From Rhizopus arrhizus (lineage: Eukaryota; Mucoromycota; Mucoromycetes; Mucorales; Rhizopodaceae), in assembly GCA_024220505.1 (NCBI GenBank), contig JAKZZE010000021.1:1016080-1080079 (forward strand): a DNA stretch of 64,000 nucleotides. The letters are read 5' to 3'. Positions 1 through 11,000 of the stretch are shown piece by piece (the first letter of the stretch is position 1; every line of letters begins with the position of its first letter). Under the pieces are notes generated by a model that searched no databases, had not been told where the DNA came from, and saw only the letters and a list, made by a program, of their open reading frames with translations. The position numbers and the translations under genes were made by a program.

Positions 1-3000
1 CAAAGAGCGGACCAGAAAGGCGGACACCGAGCAGAAGCAGAGACAGGAAGCAAGTTCAAGACATAATCTATGTGGTGACCCACATAGTCAGGCGGCGGAA
101 CAGGCAAGCAGCACCAGAGAGCAGAAGGAACCAAGGTACAGACCATAAGGTGCGAGCGAGAAGTATCGCCAAGACCACAAGAACAGGGAGCAGGCTTGCC
201 TGGGATCCAACCCATGCGCCATCTGATGAGACGAGACCGGTCAGCACGGGAGGCAGGCAAGTACAGGATGGGATCCACCCGGAGAACAGGGCGACAAGCG
301 CGGATCAGAACCTGGGGGGTGGATTGTAAGAAGCTATGGAACTGGTCTTGACGATACCTTCGCAACCAAGAAGCAAGACGGGAAGATGAAGAGACATCTG
401 AAGGGCAATCGAGGACGATACGTCGCTTACGGAGTCGAGACAGAAGAGACACTGGCACAGACTGAGACAGCAAAGACAAGAGACAGTCATCGGGTAGACC
501 CTCAGAACGACGGCAGAACTTTAGCACCAGAGTGTCAGCACGGAAGGTCATCGAAGGCAGGTTGCAGATATGACGAAGTACAACAGTTGAGGCCGTTCGA
601 TGACCACCGACAAGCATTCGTAAGCATCGGTCTTGCGCACGATTGAGTTCGTCATAGTCCTTTTTTGTAAGCTGAGCAATGGCTAGGCCATACTCAAGCT
701 TAGGACGTATGAACGCAGCGAACAGACGAGAAGAGAGCAGCAGAGTAAAGCCTTGACGGTTAAGACCCATTGAGTGAAGCTGAGCCATAGCCGCCAAGGT
801 ACTTGAAGAGCGATGTTTTATCATGGCAGAGACAGAGATACCCTTACCATCAAAGGGCACACCAAGATAAGTAAACTCCTCAACAGAGGGAAGGTCTTGA
901 TCATAAAGAGACATTGGAACATACCGACTTGATGTAGCAGTAGGTGCATTAAGGACGGCACACTTTGGTGGACTCCACTTGTAACCAAGAGTCAAGGAGT
1001 GGATCTGCGCTAGGTCCAGCATATGCCGAACTTCGCTAGCAGACCCAACCAGCGCCACATCATCCGCATACAACAGACTGTTGATGGGTGTGGGCGACAG
1101 AGACGAGGAAGACAAAGCAGCAGTACCAACCAAAGGACCAAAGGGAAGACCAGAAGGAGACCAGAGCACCAGAACCAGGAGGACCAGAAGGAGACACCGA
1201 TAGCACCGAGGTGGTTGTTGCAGAAGCAGCAGAACGAAGCAGAGCTGGTAATGTGTTGACATAGATCGAGTACAGGTGAGGACTCAAGACAGAGCCCTGA
1301 AGGACACCTGTACTCGGCACAAACGGATCAGAGACATTGTTCTGCAACAACACAGACACCGAGACATCATCAAACATGTTGGCCAACAAGGACACCAAGG
1401 ACAGAGGAGCAGAAGAGGCGAGCATCGATTGCCATATGATACGACGATCGACTGTATCATAGGCTGACTTGATGTCCAGGAAAGCGACCACAGGATAATG
1501 ATTGTGTCGGCGTCGGTAAGAGTGCATCAGATCATGAAGACAGAGAGCTTGATCCAATGCACTACGCTGGTGACGGAAACCACCTTGAACTACATCGAGC
1601 GGAGGAGAGACATCTTCAACAAAGGGAAAGAGACACATCTCAAAGAGCTTGCGGACGATGGAGGTCAAGGAGATTGGACGATAGTTCCCTGGCGAGGTAG
1701 GATCACCCTTTTTGTGGATGGGGACCACCTGTGCTTGACGCCAGAGAGAAGGGGTATATGACCACTGGTAGCAGATACTGAAAAGCAAAGAGAGCAGTGG
1801 GTCCAGAACAGACTTGATGGGGAGGAGCATCTCCGTACGCAAGTGGTCAGGACCAGGAGCCTTACGCAGAGGGAGACGTCGCATCAGTGAACCCACACTG
1901 TCAGCAGAGAACGAGGGCATACCAGGGTCTTGACTATCGAGGTCAAAAGGCACCATACCAGAGACAGAGGGCAGAGGGTCAGGACGCCTTGACGGAAGAC
2001 CGTCACCAGAGTAGACCGAGGCAAGGTGTTGACGCATCGCGTTCGCACCTGCAGCAGGGCCGTCAGGATGAGTAAACCCAACCTGTTGACGTCGTCGGTT
2101 CCGAATCACCTTCACCTTCGACATCGCACGAGCAAGTTCGCCACGGGCCAGAGAGTCACAGAAAGCACGCCAAGAGAGACGTTTAGCAGACTTGAGAGCA
2201 CTACGGAAACGGGCTTGAGCAACCTGATGTCGATCCCACCACAAGGCCTTGTCGATGCCAATGGCACGACGCCACTTGCGGTAGTGGTGTTCACGAACAT
2301 CGGCGAGTTCTTGCAAGTGCGCATTCCAGAATGGCTTCCATTGGGAAGGTCGAGAAGAGCGAGAGCCAACCGACTTGTCGAGTGCACTATAGATCGCCTC
2401 ATTCAAAGTGTCATTGAGAGCGTCTATAGGCGGAGCAGCAGAAGGAGGACTTGACTTTAGAGCTTTGAGCTGATCAACCAATGGAGAGGCCAAGGACTGG
2501 AATGTGGCCACGTACAGGCTACAGACATCAGGTTCCTTCAACCGAGAGAGGTTCCATAGCCGACGGGCAGAAGAAGAAGCAGAAGAGAGAACGGGCTGCG
2601 ATGGATAACCATCAGGGACTGCATAGTCAAAGGACAAGGACAACAGTTTGTGGTCAGAGCCAAGAGAGAGATCACTGTAGACTTGCATCCGAGGGGACCT
2701 AAGGACAGAGGTCATGTTGGTCAAGAAGTAGTCGATCATACTTTGCTTGACTTGACCACCACGAAAGGACAAGAAGGTAGGCACCCCAGGAGCGAGAGTC
2801 GAGTTCAGAACAGAGAGACCATGTTCTTCACACCAGCGAAGCAGCACCGAACCTCGAGCATTGGCAACGGAATCACCCGTTAGTGCACCAAGACGCGCGT
2901 TCAGATCACCACAGATGATCGTGTCGTCTGTCAAGGGCAACGAAACCAACACAGAAGAGACCTCGTCGTTGGACAAGGAAGGGGGCAAATACAGGCAGAT

Positions 3001-3456
3001 GAGGCGCAAGGAGCGACCCAACCGCAGACCCAGAGCATACTTGGTATGAACCGGGAACTGTACCACAGCCATCGGACACCGAGGAGACACCAGAGCAGAG
3101 ACACCTTGAGAGCCACGATAGCTGTTGATCACAGGAGAGCCATACAGGTTGAACTGGGTCCAAGAGGTACGGATCCTGTGGGGCGGAAGCAACCAGGTTT
3201 CGGTGATAAAGACCAAGGAAAACGACTGGCAGTGACGAAGAAGATCCTCGGCTGTGGATTCTTGAAGCCCATTGGCATTCCACAAGCCGATTGTAAGCGG
3301 TATAGATGATGATGACGATGGTAAAGGAGAGGATGGACCATGGGAGCCATGAGAACCAAGAGAGACCAAAGGAGAGGAAGGAGTTGACTGATCTGGAACC
3401 ATACCAGATGTAGAGACCGAGGATGCATTATAACGACAAGTATTACTACCCATCAT
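1..3456 (-). pseudogene. LINE ORF2 (APE-type endonuclease + reverse transcriptase), frameshifted and truncated by window edge
   Basis: From the start at 3456 the frame encodes an APE-type endonuclease (WNANGL, ITETWL, CGDLNARLG and GSDHKLLSL motifs) and then a reverse transcriptase (KAPGPDHLRTEML, NYRPISLTS, AFLDIKSAYDTVDRR, GVLQGSVLSPHLYS). Between about 1140 and 1170 copy A has one extra base relative to copy B. This throws the frame off just before the YADD catalytic box, and the open frame ends near 1060. The downstream coding sequence (YADD region, thumb and C-terminal zinc-knuckle region) continues in another frame to position 1. The ATG is chosen because it overlaps the ORF1 stop exactly as in copy B. 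It would supply target nicking and reverse transcription if intact; as it stands it is a pseudogene. Confidence 0.9.
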
Positions 3457-3458
3457 TA
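3454..3458 (-). promoter_or_regulatory. TAATG stop-start overlap between ORF1 and ORF2, copy A
   Basis: The ORF1 stop TAA (3458-3456) shares its last A with the ORF2 ATG (3456-3454). Such overlaps are known to support termination-reinitiation in some two-ORF LINEs. The same pentamer is kept in copy B. Confidence 0.7.
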
Positions 3459-4442
3459 TAATGATCCAAAGCTTGAACGAGAGGCAGGACGGTGATGCTC
3501 ATAGTCATCAAGAGCCATGTCTTCGGCCATATCATCGTAATGGCGGGTAGTCTTGGGTCTATCTTCCTTAGCAGACAGAACTTCAGATACTGTCTCATCA
3601 GAGACAAGGGCTTGCGCCAACAAGTAACGGGAGACAGAGACAGCAACAGGATAGCGCAAGCGCTCTAAAGCCTTGCGAGAGCGGTCGTCATTGATGAGCG
3701 AGATGGCATGGCTACGCTCTTCAGCAGAAACAGAGTCGAACTTGGGGTCGGCAAGGTTAGCAGGATCGAGTGGATCAAAGGTATCCAAGGTGGGGACCTT
3801 GGCCTTTTCCAACAAGGACAGAAGAGCAGGCTTGTACTGCAGATGTACGAGCAGACCGACAACAGAGTGAGCAGGATAGCACACATCCAAAATGCGCCAG
3901 CTATCCACACCAAGACGAGAGAGACGACGACGAGCTTCAGTGTAGGTCATCCTACGAGAGCGAGGTATGTAAACATACTCGAAGCCTTGTTCACCAGACA
4001 CAGGCTGGAAACCACGAGCAGCGGCAGCACGACGACGGAGTTTGTTCTTTGCAGAACGAGAAACAACAGTAGCCCAAGAAGAGGCAGCAGTACCCAAGGA
4101 GGGCGAAGAGACGGTCTCTTTAGCACCATTTTGAGGAGCAGGAGAAGAAGCAGCGGCATTTGAAATTGGGGTGCTTGTAGGGACCCCGGCAGATTGTGCG
4201 GCCAGTTGGGCACGCAGGGAAGCGATCTCATTGGCTTGAGACTGATTTGTTTCGGCAAGGCGAGCGTTCTCACCTCGCAAAGTTTCGAGCTCTAGCTTGA
4301 GCTGCTCTAAGGCAGAGAGACGAGCAGTGACAGCTTCTAGTGCGTGACTGAGACTTTGGACTGTGACTTCTGGGTCGGACGAATTGGGTCCGGCGGCGGC
4401 ATTCAGGATTTTAGATCCTCTTGTATTTCTTGTTGATGACAT
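3456..4442 (-). CDS. LINE ORF1 protein, copy A (coiled coil + RRM-like fold)
   Basis: Open frame of 328 codons from the first true ATG at 4442. An upstream in-frame TTG at 4463 is less likely to be the start. Residues about 30-85 form a leucine-rich heptad segment (ALEAVTARLSALEQLKLE) typical of the trimerising coiled coil in L1-like ORF1 proteins. A later basic stretch (KNKLRRRAAAA) and a segment of beta-alpha-beta-beta-alpha character (YVYIPRSRRMTYTEARRRL ... ILDVCYPAHSVVGLLVHLQY) suggest an RNA-binding RRM-like domain. No CCHC knuckle is visible. Probable role: RNA binding and ribonucleoprotein assembly. Its TAA stop shares a base with the ORF2 ATG. Confidence 0.85.
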   Translation of the reverse strand: MSSTRNTRGSKILNAAAGPNSSDPEVTVQSLSHALEAVTARLSALEQLKLELETLRGENARLAETNQSQANEIASLRAQLAAQSAGVPTSTPISNAAASSPAPQNGAKETVSSPSLGTAASSWATVVSRSAKNKLRRRAAAARGFQPVSGEQGFEYVYIPRSRRMTYTEARRRLSRLGVDSWRILDVCYPAHSVVGLLVHLQYKPALLSLLEKAKVPTLDTFDPLDPANLADPKFDSVSAEERSHAISLINDDRSRKALERLRYPVAVSVSRYLLAQALVSDETVSEVLSAKEDRPKTTRHYDDMAEDMALDDYEHHRPASRSSFGSL

Positions 4443-4930
4443 TTGGATGCAAACTTTCAGCAACGATTAAGCAACAAGTATGTAAGATATCGAGATAAGA
4501 GTTGAACCAAATAAAAGTATAGATCCAAAGGAATCGATTGATGTAAAAATTGTTGATGGATGGATAGATTTGACAGAGATATCGCACTGCAAATAATCGT
4601 GCAAACTCTGCACACTGTTAATTTTTAGCAATATGCTTTTCTGTTTAACGATGCCAAAAGCTGTGATTGAATGGGTATTTATGCCGACGTCAATATCGGC
4701 ACCCTTTAAGGACCTAAATGTCTGTCAATATATTCTGCGTCTCTGTATGGTGCCGATATTAACGAAAATGATGATCCATAGCTCTAAGTAGATTTATACA
4801 GACCCAATTGTCATTCTGCGAAGGCGTCTCTCTTGTTAGCTGCTTTACATAGTCTATTCTACGTTATAAATAATTTGGCAACCAATGATACTTTTTAAAT
4901 TATTACTTTATTTGTCTTTTTACTCTTTAT

Positions 4931-5036
4931 AAACCATTCATATTGCCTTATATACTTTTTTATGAACCACTCATATTGCTTTATATACTTCTTTACCGAC
5001 CATTCATATTGAAATAAATATTGCTTTATATATACA
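4931..5036. repeat. Short AT-rich tandem repeat, about 3 units of roughly 34 bp
   Basis: The core ACCATTCATATTG followed by CTTTATATAC recurs three times with small changes. Confidence 0.7.
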
Positions 5037-5369
5037 AAAAAATAGGGATTTTGTTTATAAAAAATACTTTTTTTTATTTAAATAAAATAATAATAATACA
5101 TAGTATTTCTTTGCTTGTAGCGTTTTAACTGTGTACTTGACTTACCTAATGTCACCAGAATAGCAGCATCTAATCTAAAAATACATCAATTAATCTCGTG
5201 GAACTCAAAAAGAAAAAAAAAAAAGCCAAGCTCAAGGATTCAGAGACACAAGGATTCAAGGATTCAAGGATTCAAGGACTTGGGTAATTAAAGCAAAAGA
5301 AGGAAATACATCAGTACTTAAGAACTAAAGTAAAAACCATGATAGAAACAGAAAGAGGCCAAAGTAGAG

Positions 5370-5640
5370 CAGCACTCATCTATAATGATTATTAGCTATC
5401 GTGTATGTATCGTAAAAGCAATAGTACCTTTCTTTAGATAGACAAGGGGAAGAAAACTTGCTGAGCTTTTACCAATAAGTAAAAAAAAGGAAGCAGTACG
5501 TATCTATAATAATTATTAGCTATGATGGATATGTAATAAAAGTAATAGTACCTTGCTTTAGATGGACCATGGAAAAAAAAAGAAAAGAAAAAAAGATACC
5601 AGTCAAGCCTATACCAACAAGTAAAAGAAGAAGCAATAAT
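5370..5640. repeat. Imperfect direct duplication, unit about 125 bp
   Basis: A segment containing ATTATTAGCTAT and AATAGTACCTT, followed by a TACCAA(T/C)AAGTAAAA tail, occurs twice in a row, at about 5370-5495 and 5496-5640. Confidence 0.65.
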
Positions 5641-6145
5641 AATCCTGGGAAAAAGACTTTATAAAGGCCATTTAGACTATAAAGAAAGAAATCAATACAA
5701 TATTACTAAAGTACAAGTACCGTTAGAACAGGAATACAATTTATATAATATTAAGAACTTACCTTTTATAAAAAAGAGAAGAAAAAAAAAAGAAAAAAAA
5801 AAAAGAGAAGTGCTTTTTTGTAGCCTTATTTTACCAATGTTACACTTATTCACTGTCTATCCATATTAGAAAACAAAAACAGTTGCTTTTCATGTAGTCT
5901 GTATTTAATGGTATCCCAAAAGATAACTTATACATTGCTTGAGTAAGTTTTATTACTTGCGTGCAATATCTTTAACGTGGAGGATATTATTTTTTCTTTT
6001 CTTTTTTTTTTTTTTTTTTTCTCCCTTGTTTTGTTTCATGGAATACACTAAATGTCAAAGGTACAAAAGATAAAATAGAATGCTCAAGTATTGATCATAT
6101 GTAAGTTTATAAAAAAAAAATAATAACAACCAAGTCTAATGTCGG

Positions 6146-6177
<32 letters not shown>

Positions 6178-7205
6178 CATTAGGAATTCCTAATGGGACA
6201 CATTCGGATGACGAACATGAACCTCATGAGCAAAGTTGTTCTTTCCAACACGATAAAACTATAAGAATGTCAAACTTATATTACTGCTTGTTGTTGAAAA
6301 GTTTTTTTTGGTAAAGGAAGTTGGCAATGTTAACATCTCTAATGGCTAATGGCTAATGGCAAATTACACCCATGTGCAAACATAAAGTAAGTAATGAACT
6401 AGTATAAGCTTAAAAACATATATTCTTTTATATTATTTGTCATAAAAAAAATAATAAAGCACTTTATTTACTTGAAAAACAAAAAAAAACTGTGCATGTA
6501 TCTATTAATTATAACTGCCTTGTAACAAGATGTTAACAAAGCCTCTTTTTTTTTTATTCTTTTTAGAATATACACATAATCTTTTGTTACAATGTAAAAG
6601 CATTTGTATTTTTATAAAACATGTTTACTGTTAGGTTATTGTTTTCATTTGAATAAGTAACATTTTATTGCTATGCCCTTTTTTTTTTTTCACTAGGTCT
6701 TTTTTTTTAACTTTGTCTTTTTTTTTTTACTTTTAATTTTCCAGCTTCTTTTTTTTCCCAAACGCAACTATTTTGTTAAGTTCTGTTACACGCTTCAAAT
6801 GAACTAAGCTAAAGATCATAGACTGCCTTCCTAATATGTATTCTTTTGATCAAAATAATCACAATGTGTTTTTGTTTTCCGCATTTTGCCCTCAAAAATA
6901 AAAAAAAGAAGATATCGGTCTTTCAACGATAGAGGAGAACAAGCTTTCCAAAAAAAGATCATCTGTAAAAAAAAAAGTCATTTTTTTAAAACGTGAATAA
7001 CTTTATGAATATTTACCTTACAATGAAAAAAATAACATTACTTAATTTCTTTATTTTTTTCGCATCTAAATCTTTTTTCATATTTCGAAAATGACCAATA
7101 CAGCAAGATATAATGTTTTTTTAAAAAAAAACTTTAAAATCTGTGGACCTATGACTGTCACCGATATCAGAATTCTACGTCAAAGGTGCAACATTATTTG
7201 CAGTG

Positions 7206-7261
7206 TCGGCTTTCCAAAAACGAGTCGAATTTACCTTTTTAACCAAAAGCGAAAGAAAAGT
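7206..7261 (+). other. 5' flank of a tRNA-Asp gene (remnant)
   Basis: This stretch directly precedes the tRNA-Asp 5' fragment at 7262. A near-identical copy of 7206-7253 occurs at 12771-12817, and the end of it (CGAAAGAAAA) also precedes the tRNA-Asp fragment at 19637. It therefore looks like the conserved upstream sequence of tRNA-Asp genes in this genome. Confidence 0.6.
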
Positions 7262-7276
7262 TCTTCGGTAGTATAG
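7262..7276 (+). repeat. First 15 nt of tRNA-Asp, left target-site copy at SINE 1
   Basis: TCTTCGGTAGTATAG matches the conserved 5' end of eukaryotic tRNA-Asp up to nucleotide 15. The rest of the tRNA does not follow; the 3' end of a minus-strand SINE does. An identical copy at 7819-7833 flanks the other side. Confidence 0.8.
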
Positions 7277-7318
7277 ACGAAAGTTTTTTTTTATTTTTTA
7301 TTGGTCAAATATGCAGGC

Positions 7319-7330
7319 GACATATGTGTC
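7319..7330 (-). promoter_or_regulatory. 3' recognition hairpin of SINE 1
   Basis: On the minus strand GACA CATA TGTC forms a 4-bp hairpin followed by GCCTG. It matches the shape and position of hairpins near the 3' ends of the LINEs and SINE 2, with different but complementary stem bases. Confidence 0.7.
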
Positions 7331-7730
7331 ATTAATTGCTTGACCACAGAACGAACTGGGAAAGCATACAAACTGTTAAGGGGGAAGGGAAGGGAGGGTA
7401 AGCAGGGCAATTATTTGGCTGAAGCGACAGACGAAGACTTGGAACAGAGAGAGAGAGACATGCTTCATTAAGCCCGAGGTGGGCATCCTTGCAACGCTGA
7501 TAATGCTGCTCACCAAACAGCACACAACACAGACCGACCAGAACAGCAGCGGCGTCAAAACCCAGGGAGGAAAGAGAGAACAGAAAGGAATGCGAACGGG
7601 GACACCGAAAGGGAGGGAAGGTGGACCAGATACCCAGCTGGCACGCAACGCAACACACAGGCGGGACACACCGAAAGCCAGAGACAACGCACGTTAAGGA
7701 AGTCATGTGACCGTGCGTGGAAGAGACGGT

Positions 7731-7818
7731 GCGAGGAAGGCAGGATTCGAACCTGCATGTCCAAAGGACACTCAACCCATACGGTAGCGCCTTAACCACT
7801 ACGACAAACACCCACACC
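7731..7818 (-). promoter_or_regulatory. tRNA-derived head of SINE 1 with internal pol III promoter
   Basis: On the minus strand the A-box-like TAGTGGTTAAGG is followed by a possible variable arm (TGTCC TTT GGACA) and a perfect T arm (GCAGG TTCGAAT CCTGC) that includes the B box. The long variable arm points to a Ser- or Leu-type tRNA ancestor. The acceptor and anticodon stems do not pair properly, so this is a SINE promoter rather than a working tRNA. Confidence 0.75.
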
Positions 7819-7833
7819 TCTTCGGTAGTATAG
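7819..7833 (+). repeat. First 15 nt of tRNA-Asp, junction between SINE 1 and LINE B
   Basis: Identical to 7262-7276. It lies between the 5' end of SINE 1 and the 3' end of LINE B (both on the minus strand), giving a head-to-tail junction like those in the tRNA-Ile array. Confidence 0.8.
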
Positions 7834-7873
7834 ACGAAGATTTTTATTAATATATATGAGTATATTGACAAGC

Positions 7874-7883
7874 GATAAATATC
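7874..7883 (-). promoter_or_regulatory. 3' hairpin of LINE B
   Basis: On the minus strand GAT ATTT ATC can form a 3-bp hairpin followed by GCTTG, aligning with the 4-bp hairpin plus GCYTG in the other elements. It is a shorter and weaker example of the motif. Confidence 0.5.
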
Positions 7884-8092
7884 ATGATAGTCATACTCAA
7901 GAAACAAAAAGAAAAGACAAGAGGCAAAAAACACTCGCAGAGCACACAAGAGCGAAAAAAAGGAAAGAGAAAGGCCAATGGAAACGCTAACTACTGAGCA
8001 ACTCGTCAACACCATGGTCTCCTCCGCATCGTGCACTAAAATGGTTTGGCAGTGGGAGGTAGAAGCCAGAGGGTGGATCAGAGCGCTTGTCA

Positions 8093-11000
8093 TTATGGAA
8101 CAGCAGCAGCAGAGGACTTGTCAATCCAGACTTGACCTGGCAGAGAAGACGAGTTGTACTCGATGTCAGGATGACAGATCTTGTCAAAGTGACAGAGGAT
8201 CTGACAAAGAGCGGACCAGAATGGCGGACACCGAGCAGAAGCAGAGACAGGAAGCAAGTTCAAGACATAGTCTATGTGGTGACCCACATAGTCAGGCGGC
8301 GGAACAGGCAAGCAGCACCAAAGAGCAGAAGGAACCAAGGTACAGACCATGAGGTGAGAACGAGAAGTATCGCCAAGACCACAGGGACAGGGAGCAGGCT
8401 TGCCTGGGATCCAACCCATGCGCCATCTGATGAGACGAGACCGGTCAGCACGGGAGGCAGGCAAGTACAGGATGGGATCCACCCGAAGAACAGGACGACA
8501 AGCGCGGATCAGAACCTGGGGGGTGGACTGTAAGAAGCTATGAAACTGGTCTTGACGATACCTTCGCAACCAAGAAGCAAGGCGAGAAGACGAAAGAGGA
8601 GCATCCGAAGGGTAGTCGAGTACGATTTGCCGCTTACGGAGCTGTGTCAGTAGTGACGATGAAACAGAAGAGGATAGCAGAGACAAGAGACAATCATCAG
8701 GAAGGCCATTGAATCGAAGGCAGAACTTCAGAACCAAGGTATCTGCTCGAAATGTCATTGACGGCAGATTGGTGATATGGCGGAGGACGACAGTCGAGGC
8801 AGTTCGGTGACCACCGACAAGCATTCGTAGACACCGGTCTTGAGCGCGGTTAAGCTCTTCACCGTCCTTTCTTGTAAGTCGAGCAATAGCAAGGCCATAC
8901 TCGAGCTTAGGACGGATGAAGGCAGCAAAGAGACGAGAAGAGAGAAGCAGAGTAAAGCCTTGACGGTTAAGACCCATAGAGTGAAGTTGAGCCATAGCCG
9001 CCAAGGTACTTGAAGAGCGATGCTTTATCATGGCAGACACCGAGATACCTTTGCCATCGAAAGGGACACCAAGATATGTAAACTCTTCAGTAGTAGGAAG
9101 GTCTTGACCGTACAACGACATCTGAACAAAGCGACTAGAACCTGGAGAAGGTGCATTCAGAACAGCACACTTTGGTGGACTCCACTTGTAACCAAGAGTC
9201 AGAGAATGGATCTGCGCTAGGTCCAGCATATGCCGAACTTCGCTAGCAGACCCAACCAGCGCCACATCATCCGCATACAACAGACTGTTGATGGGTGTGG
9301 GCGTAGGAGACGAGGAAGACAAAGCAGCAGTACCAACCAAAGGACCAAAGGGGAGGCCATCGGGAACCAGAGCACCAGGACCAGGAGGACCAGAAGGAGA
9401 CACCGATAACACCGAGGTTGTTGTTGCAGAAGCAGCAGAACGAAGCAAAACTGGTAATGTGTTGACATAGATCGAGTACAGGTGAGGACTCAAGACAGAG
9501 CCCTGAAGGACACCTGTACTCGGCACAAACGGATCAGAGACATTGTTCTGCAACAACACAGACACCGAGACATCATCAAACATGTTGGCCAACAAGGACA
9601 CCAAGGACAGAGGAGCAGAAGAGGCGAGCATCGATTGCCATATGATACGACGATCGACTGTATCATAGGCTGACTTGATGTCCAGGAAAGCGACCACAGG
9701 ATAATGATTGTGTCGGCGTCGGTAAGAGTGCATCAGATCATGAAGACAGAGAGCTTGATCCAATGCACTACGCTGGTGACGGAAACCACCTTGAACTACA
9801 TCGAGCGGAGGAGAGACATCTTCAACAAAGGGAAAGAGACACATCTCAAAGAGTTTGCGGACGATGGAGGTCAAGGAGATTGGACGATAGTTCCCTGGCG
9901 AGGTAGGATCACCCTTTTTGTGGATGGGGACCACCTGTGCTTGACGCCAGAGAGAAGGGGTATACGACCACTGGTAGCAGATACTGAAGAGCAAAGAGAG
10001 CAGTGGGGCCAGAACAGACTTGATGGGGAGGAGCATCTCCGTACGCAAGTGGTCAGGACCAGGAGCCTTACGCAGAAGGAGACGTCGCATCAGTGAACCC
10101 ACACTGTCAGCAGAGAACGAGGGCACACCAGGGTCTTGACTATCGAGGTCAAAAGGCACCATACCAGAGACAGAGGGCAGAGGGTCAGGACGCCTTGACG
10201 GAAGACCGTCACCAGAGTAGACCGAGGCAAGGTGTTGACGCATCGCGTTCGCACCTGCAGCAGGGCCGTCAGGATGAGTAAACCCAACCTGTTGACGTCG
10301 TCGGTTCCGAATCACCTTCACCTTCGACATCGCACGAGCAAGTTCGCCACGGGCCAGAGAGTCACAGAAAGCACGCCAAGAGAGACGTTTAGCAGACTTG
10401 AGAGCACTACGGAAACGGGCTTGAGCAACCTGATGTCGATCCCACCACAAGGCCTTGTCGATGCCAATGGCACGACGCCACTTGCGGTAGTGGTGTTCAC
10501 GAACATCGGCGAGTTCTTGCAAGTGCGCATTCCAGAATGGCTTCCATTGGGAAGGTCGAGAAGAGCGAGAGCCAACCGACTTGTCGAGTGCACTATAGAT
10601 CGCCTCATTCAAAGTGTCATTGAGAGCGTCTATAGGCGGAGCAGCAGAAGGAGGACTTGACTTTAGAGCTTTGAGCTGATCAACCAATGGAGAGGCCAAG
10701 GACTGGAATGTGGCCACGTACAGGCTACAGACATCAGGTTCCTTCAACCGAGAGAGGTTCCATAGCCGACGGGCAGAAGAAGAAGAAGAAGAGAGAACGG
10801 GCTGCGATGGATAACCATCAGGGACTGCATAGTCAAAGGACAAGGACAACAGTTTGTGGTCAGAGCCAAGAGAGAGATCACTGTAGACTTGCATCCGAGG
10901 GGACCGAAGGACAGAGGTCATGTTGGTCAAGAAGTAGTCGATCATACTTTGCTTGACTTGACCACCACGAAAGGACAAGAAGGTAGGTACCCCAGGAGCG

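Larger units (their letters stand above)
1..4571 (-). mobile_element. Family-1 LINE (tRNA-Asp family), copy A, 3' end outside window
   Basis: Non-LTR retrotransposon on the minus strand with the order 5' leader, ORF1, ORF2. It aligns along its length with copy B (7834-12760). The two 5' leaders run together as far as about 4571 and 12760 and then diverge, which sets the 5' end. Position 1 corresponds to about 8209 in copy B, so roughly 116 bp of ORF2 and the 3' UTR lie outside the window and the 3' junction cannot be seen. ORF2 has a frameshift, so this copy is probably non-autonomous. Identity to copy B is uneven: near-identical from about 1020 to 3150, clearly lower on both sides. Confidence 0.93.
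4572..7205. other. AT-rich noncoding stretch, no gene recognised
   Basis: Very AT-rich with many homopolymer tracts, for example long T runs near 6003-6022 and 6150-6177 and A/G-rich tracts near 5570-5600 and 5773-5810. No open frame has recognisable protein features. A 15-bp inverted pair (around 4694 and 4749, containing TATCGGCAC and its complement) and two small tandem repeats, listed separately, are the only structure I can support. Confidence 0.7.
7277..7818 (-). mobile_element. SINE 1: tRNA-headed, 542 bp, inserted in tRNA-Asp 5' sequence
   Basis: Flanked by perfect 15-bp direct repeats (7262-7276 and 7819-7833). Read on the minus strand, it starts with a tRNA-like head carrying A-box and B-box sequences, continues through a C/T-rich body of about 350 bp and ends in AATAAAAAATAAAAAAAAA. 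Its body aligns with SINE 2 (51401-51907): shared pieces include CAAGTCTTCGTCT, a CTTCCCTCCCTT-like stretch and TTGTATGCTTTCC near the end. It encodes no convincing protein. I infer that it borrows the enzyme of the family-1 LINE, which sits at the same target next to it. Confidence 0.85.

Noticed and set aside
7731..7818. Functional tRNA-Ser gene on the minus strand
   Set aside because: The acceptor and anticodon stems do not form; it is the head of a SINE flanked by target duplications.
7332..8093. 253-aa minus-strand open frame across SINE 1 and the LINE B 3' end
   Set aside because: It spans two elements and a tRNA-derived junction and has no recognisable domain; chance frame in C/T-rich sequence.
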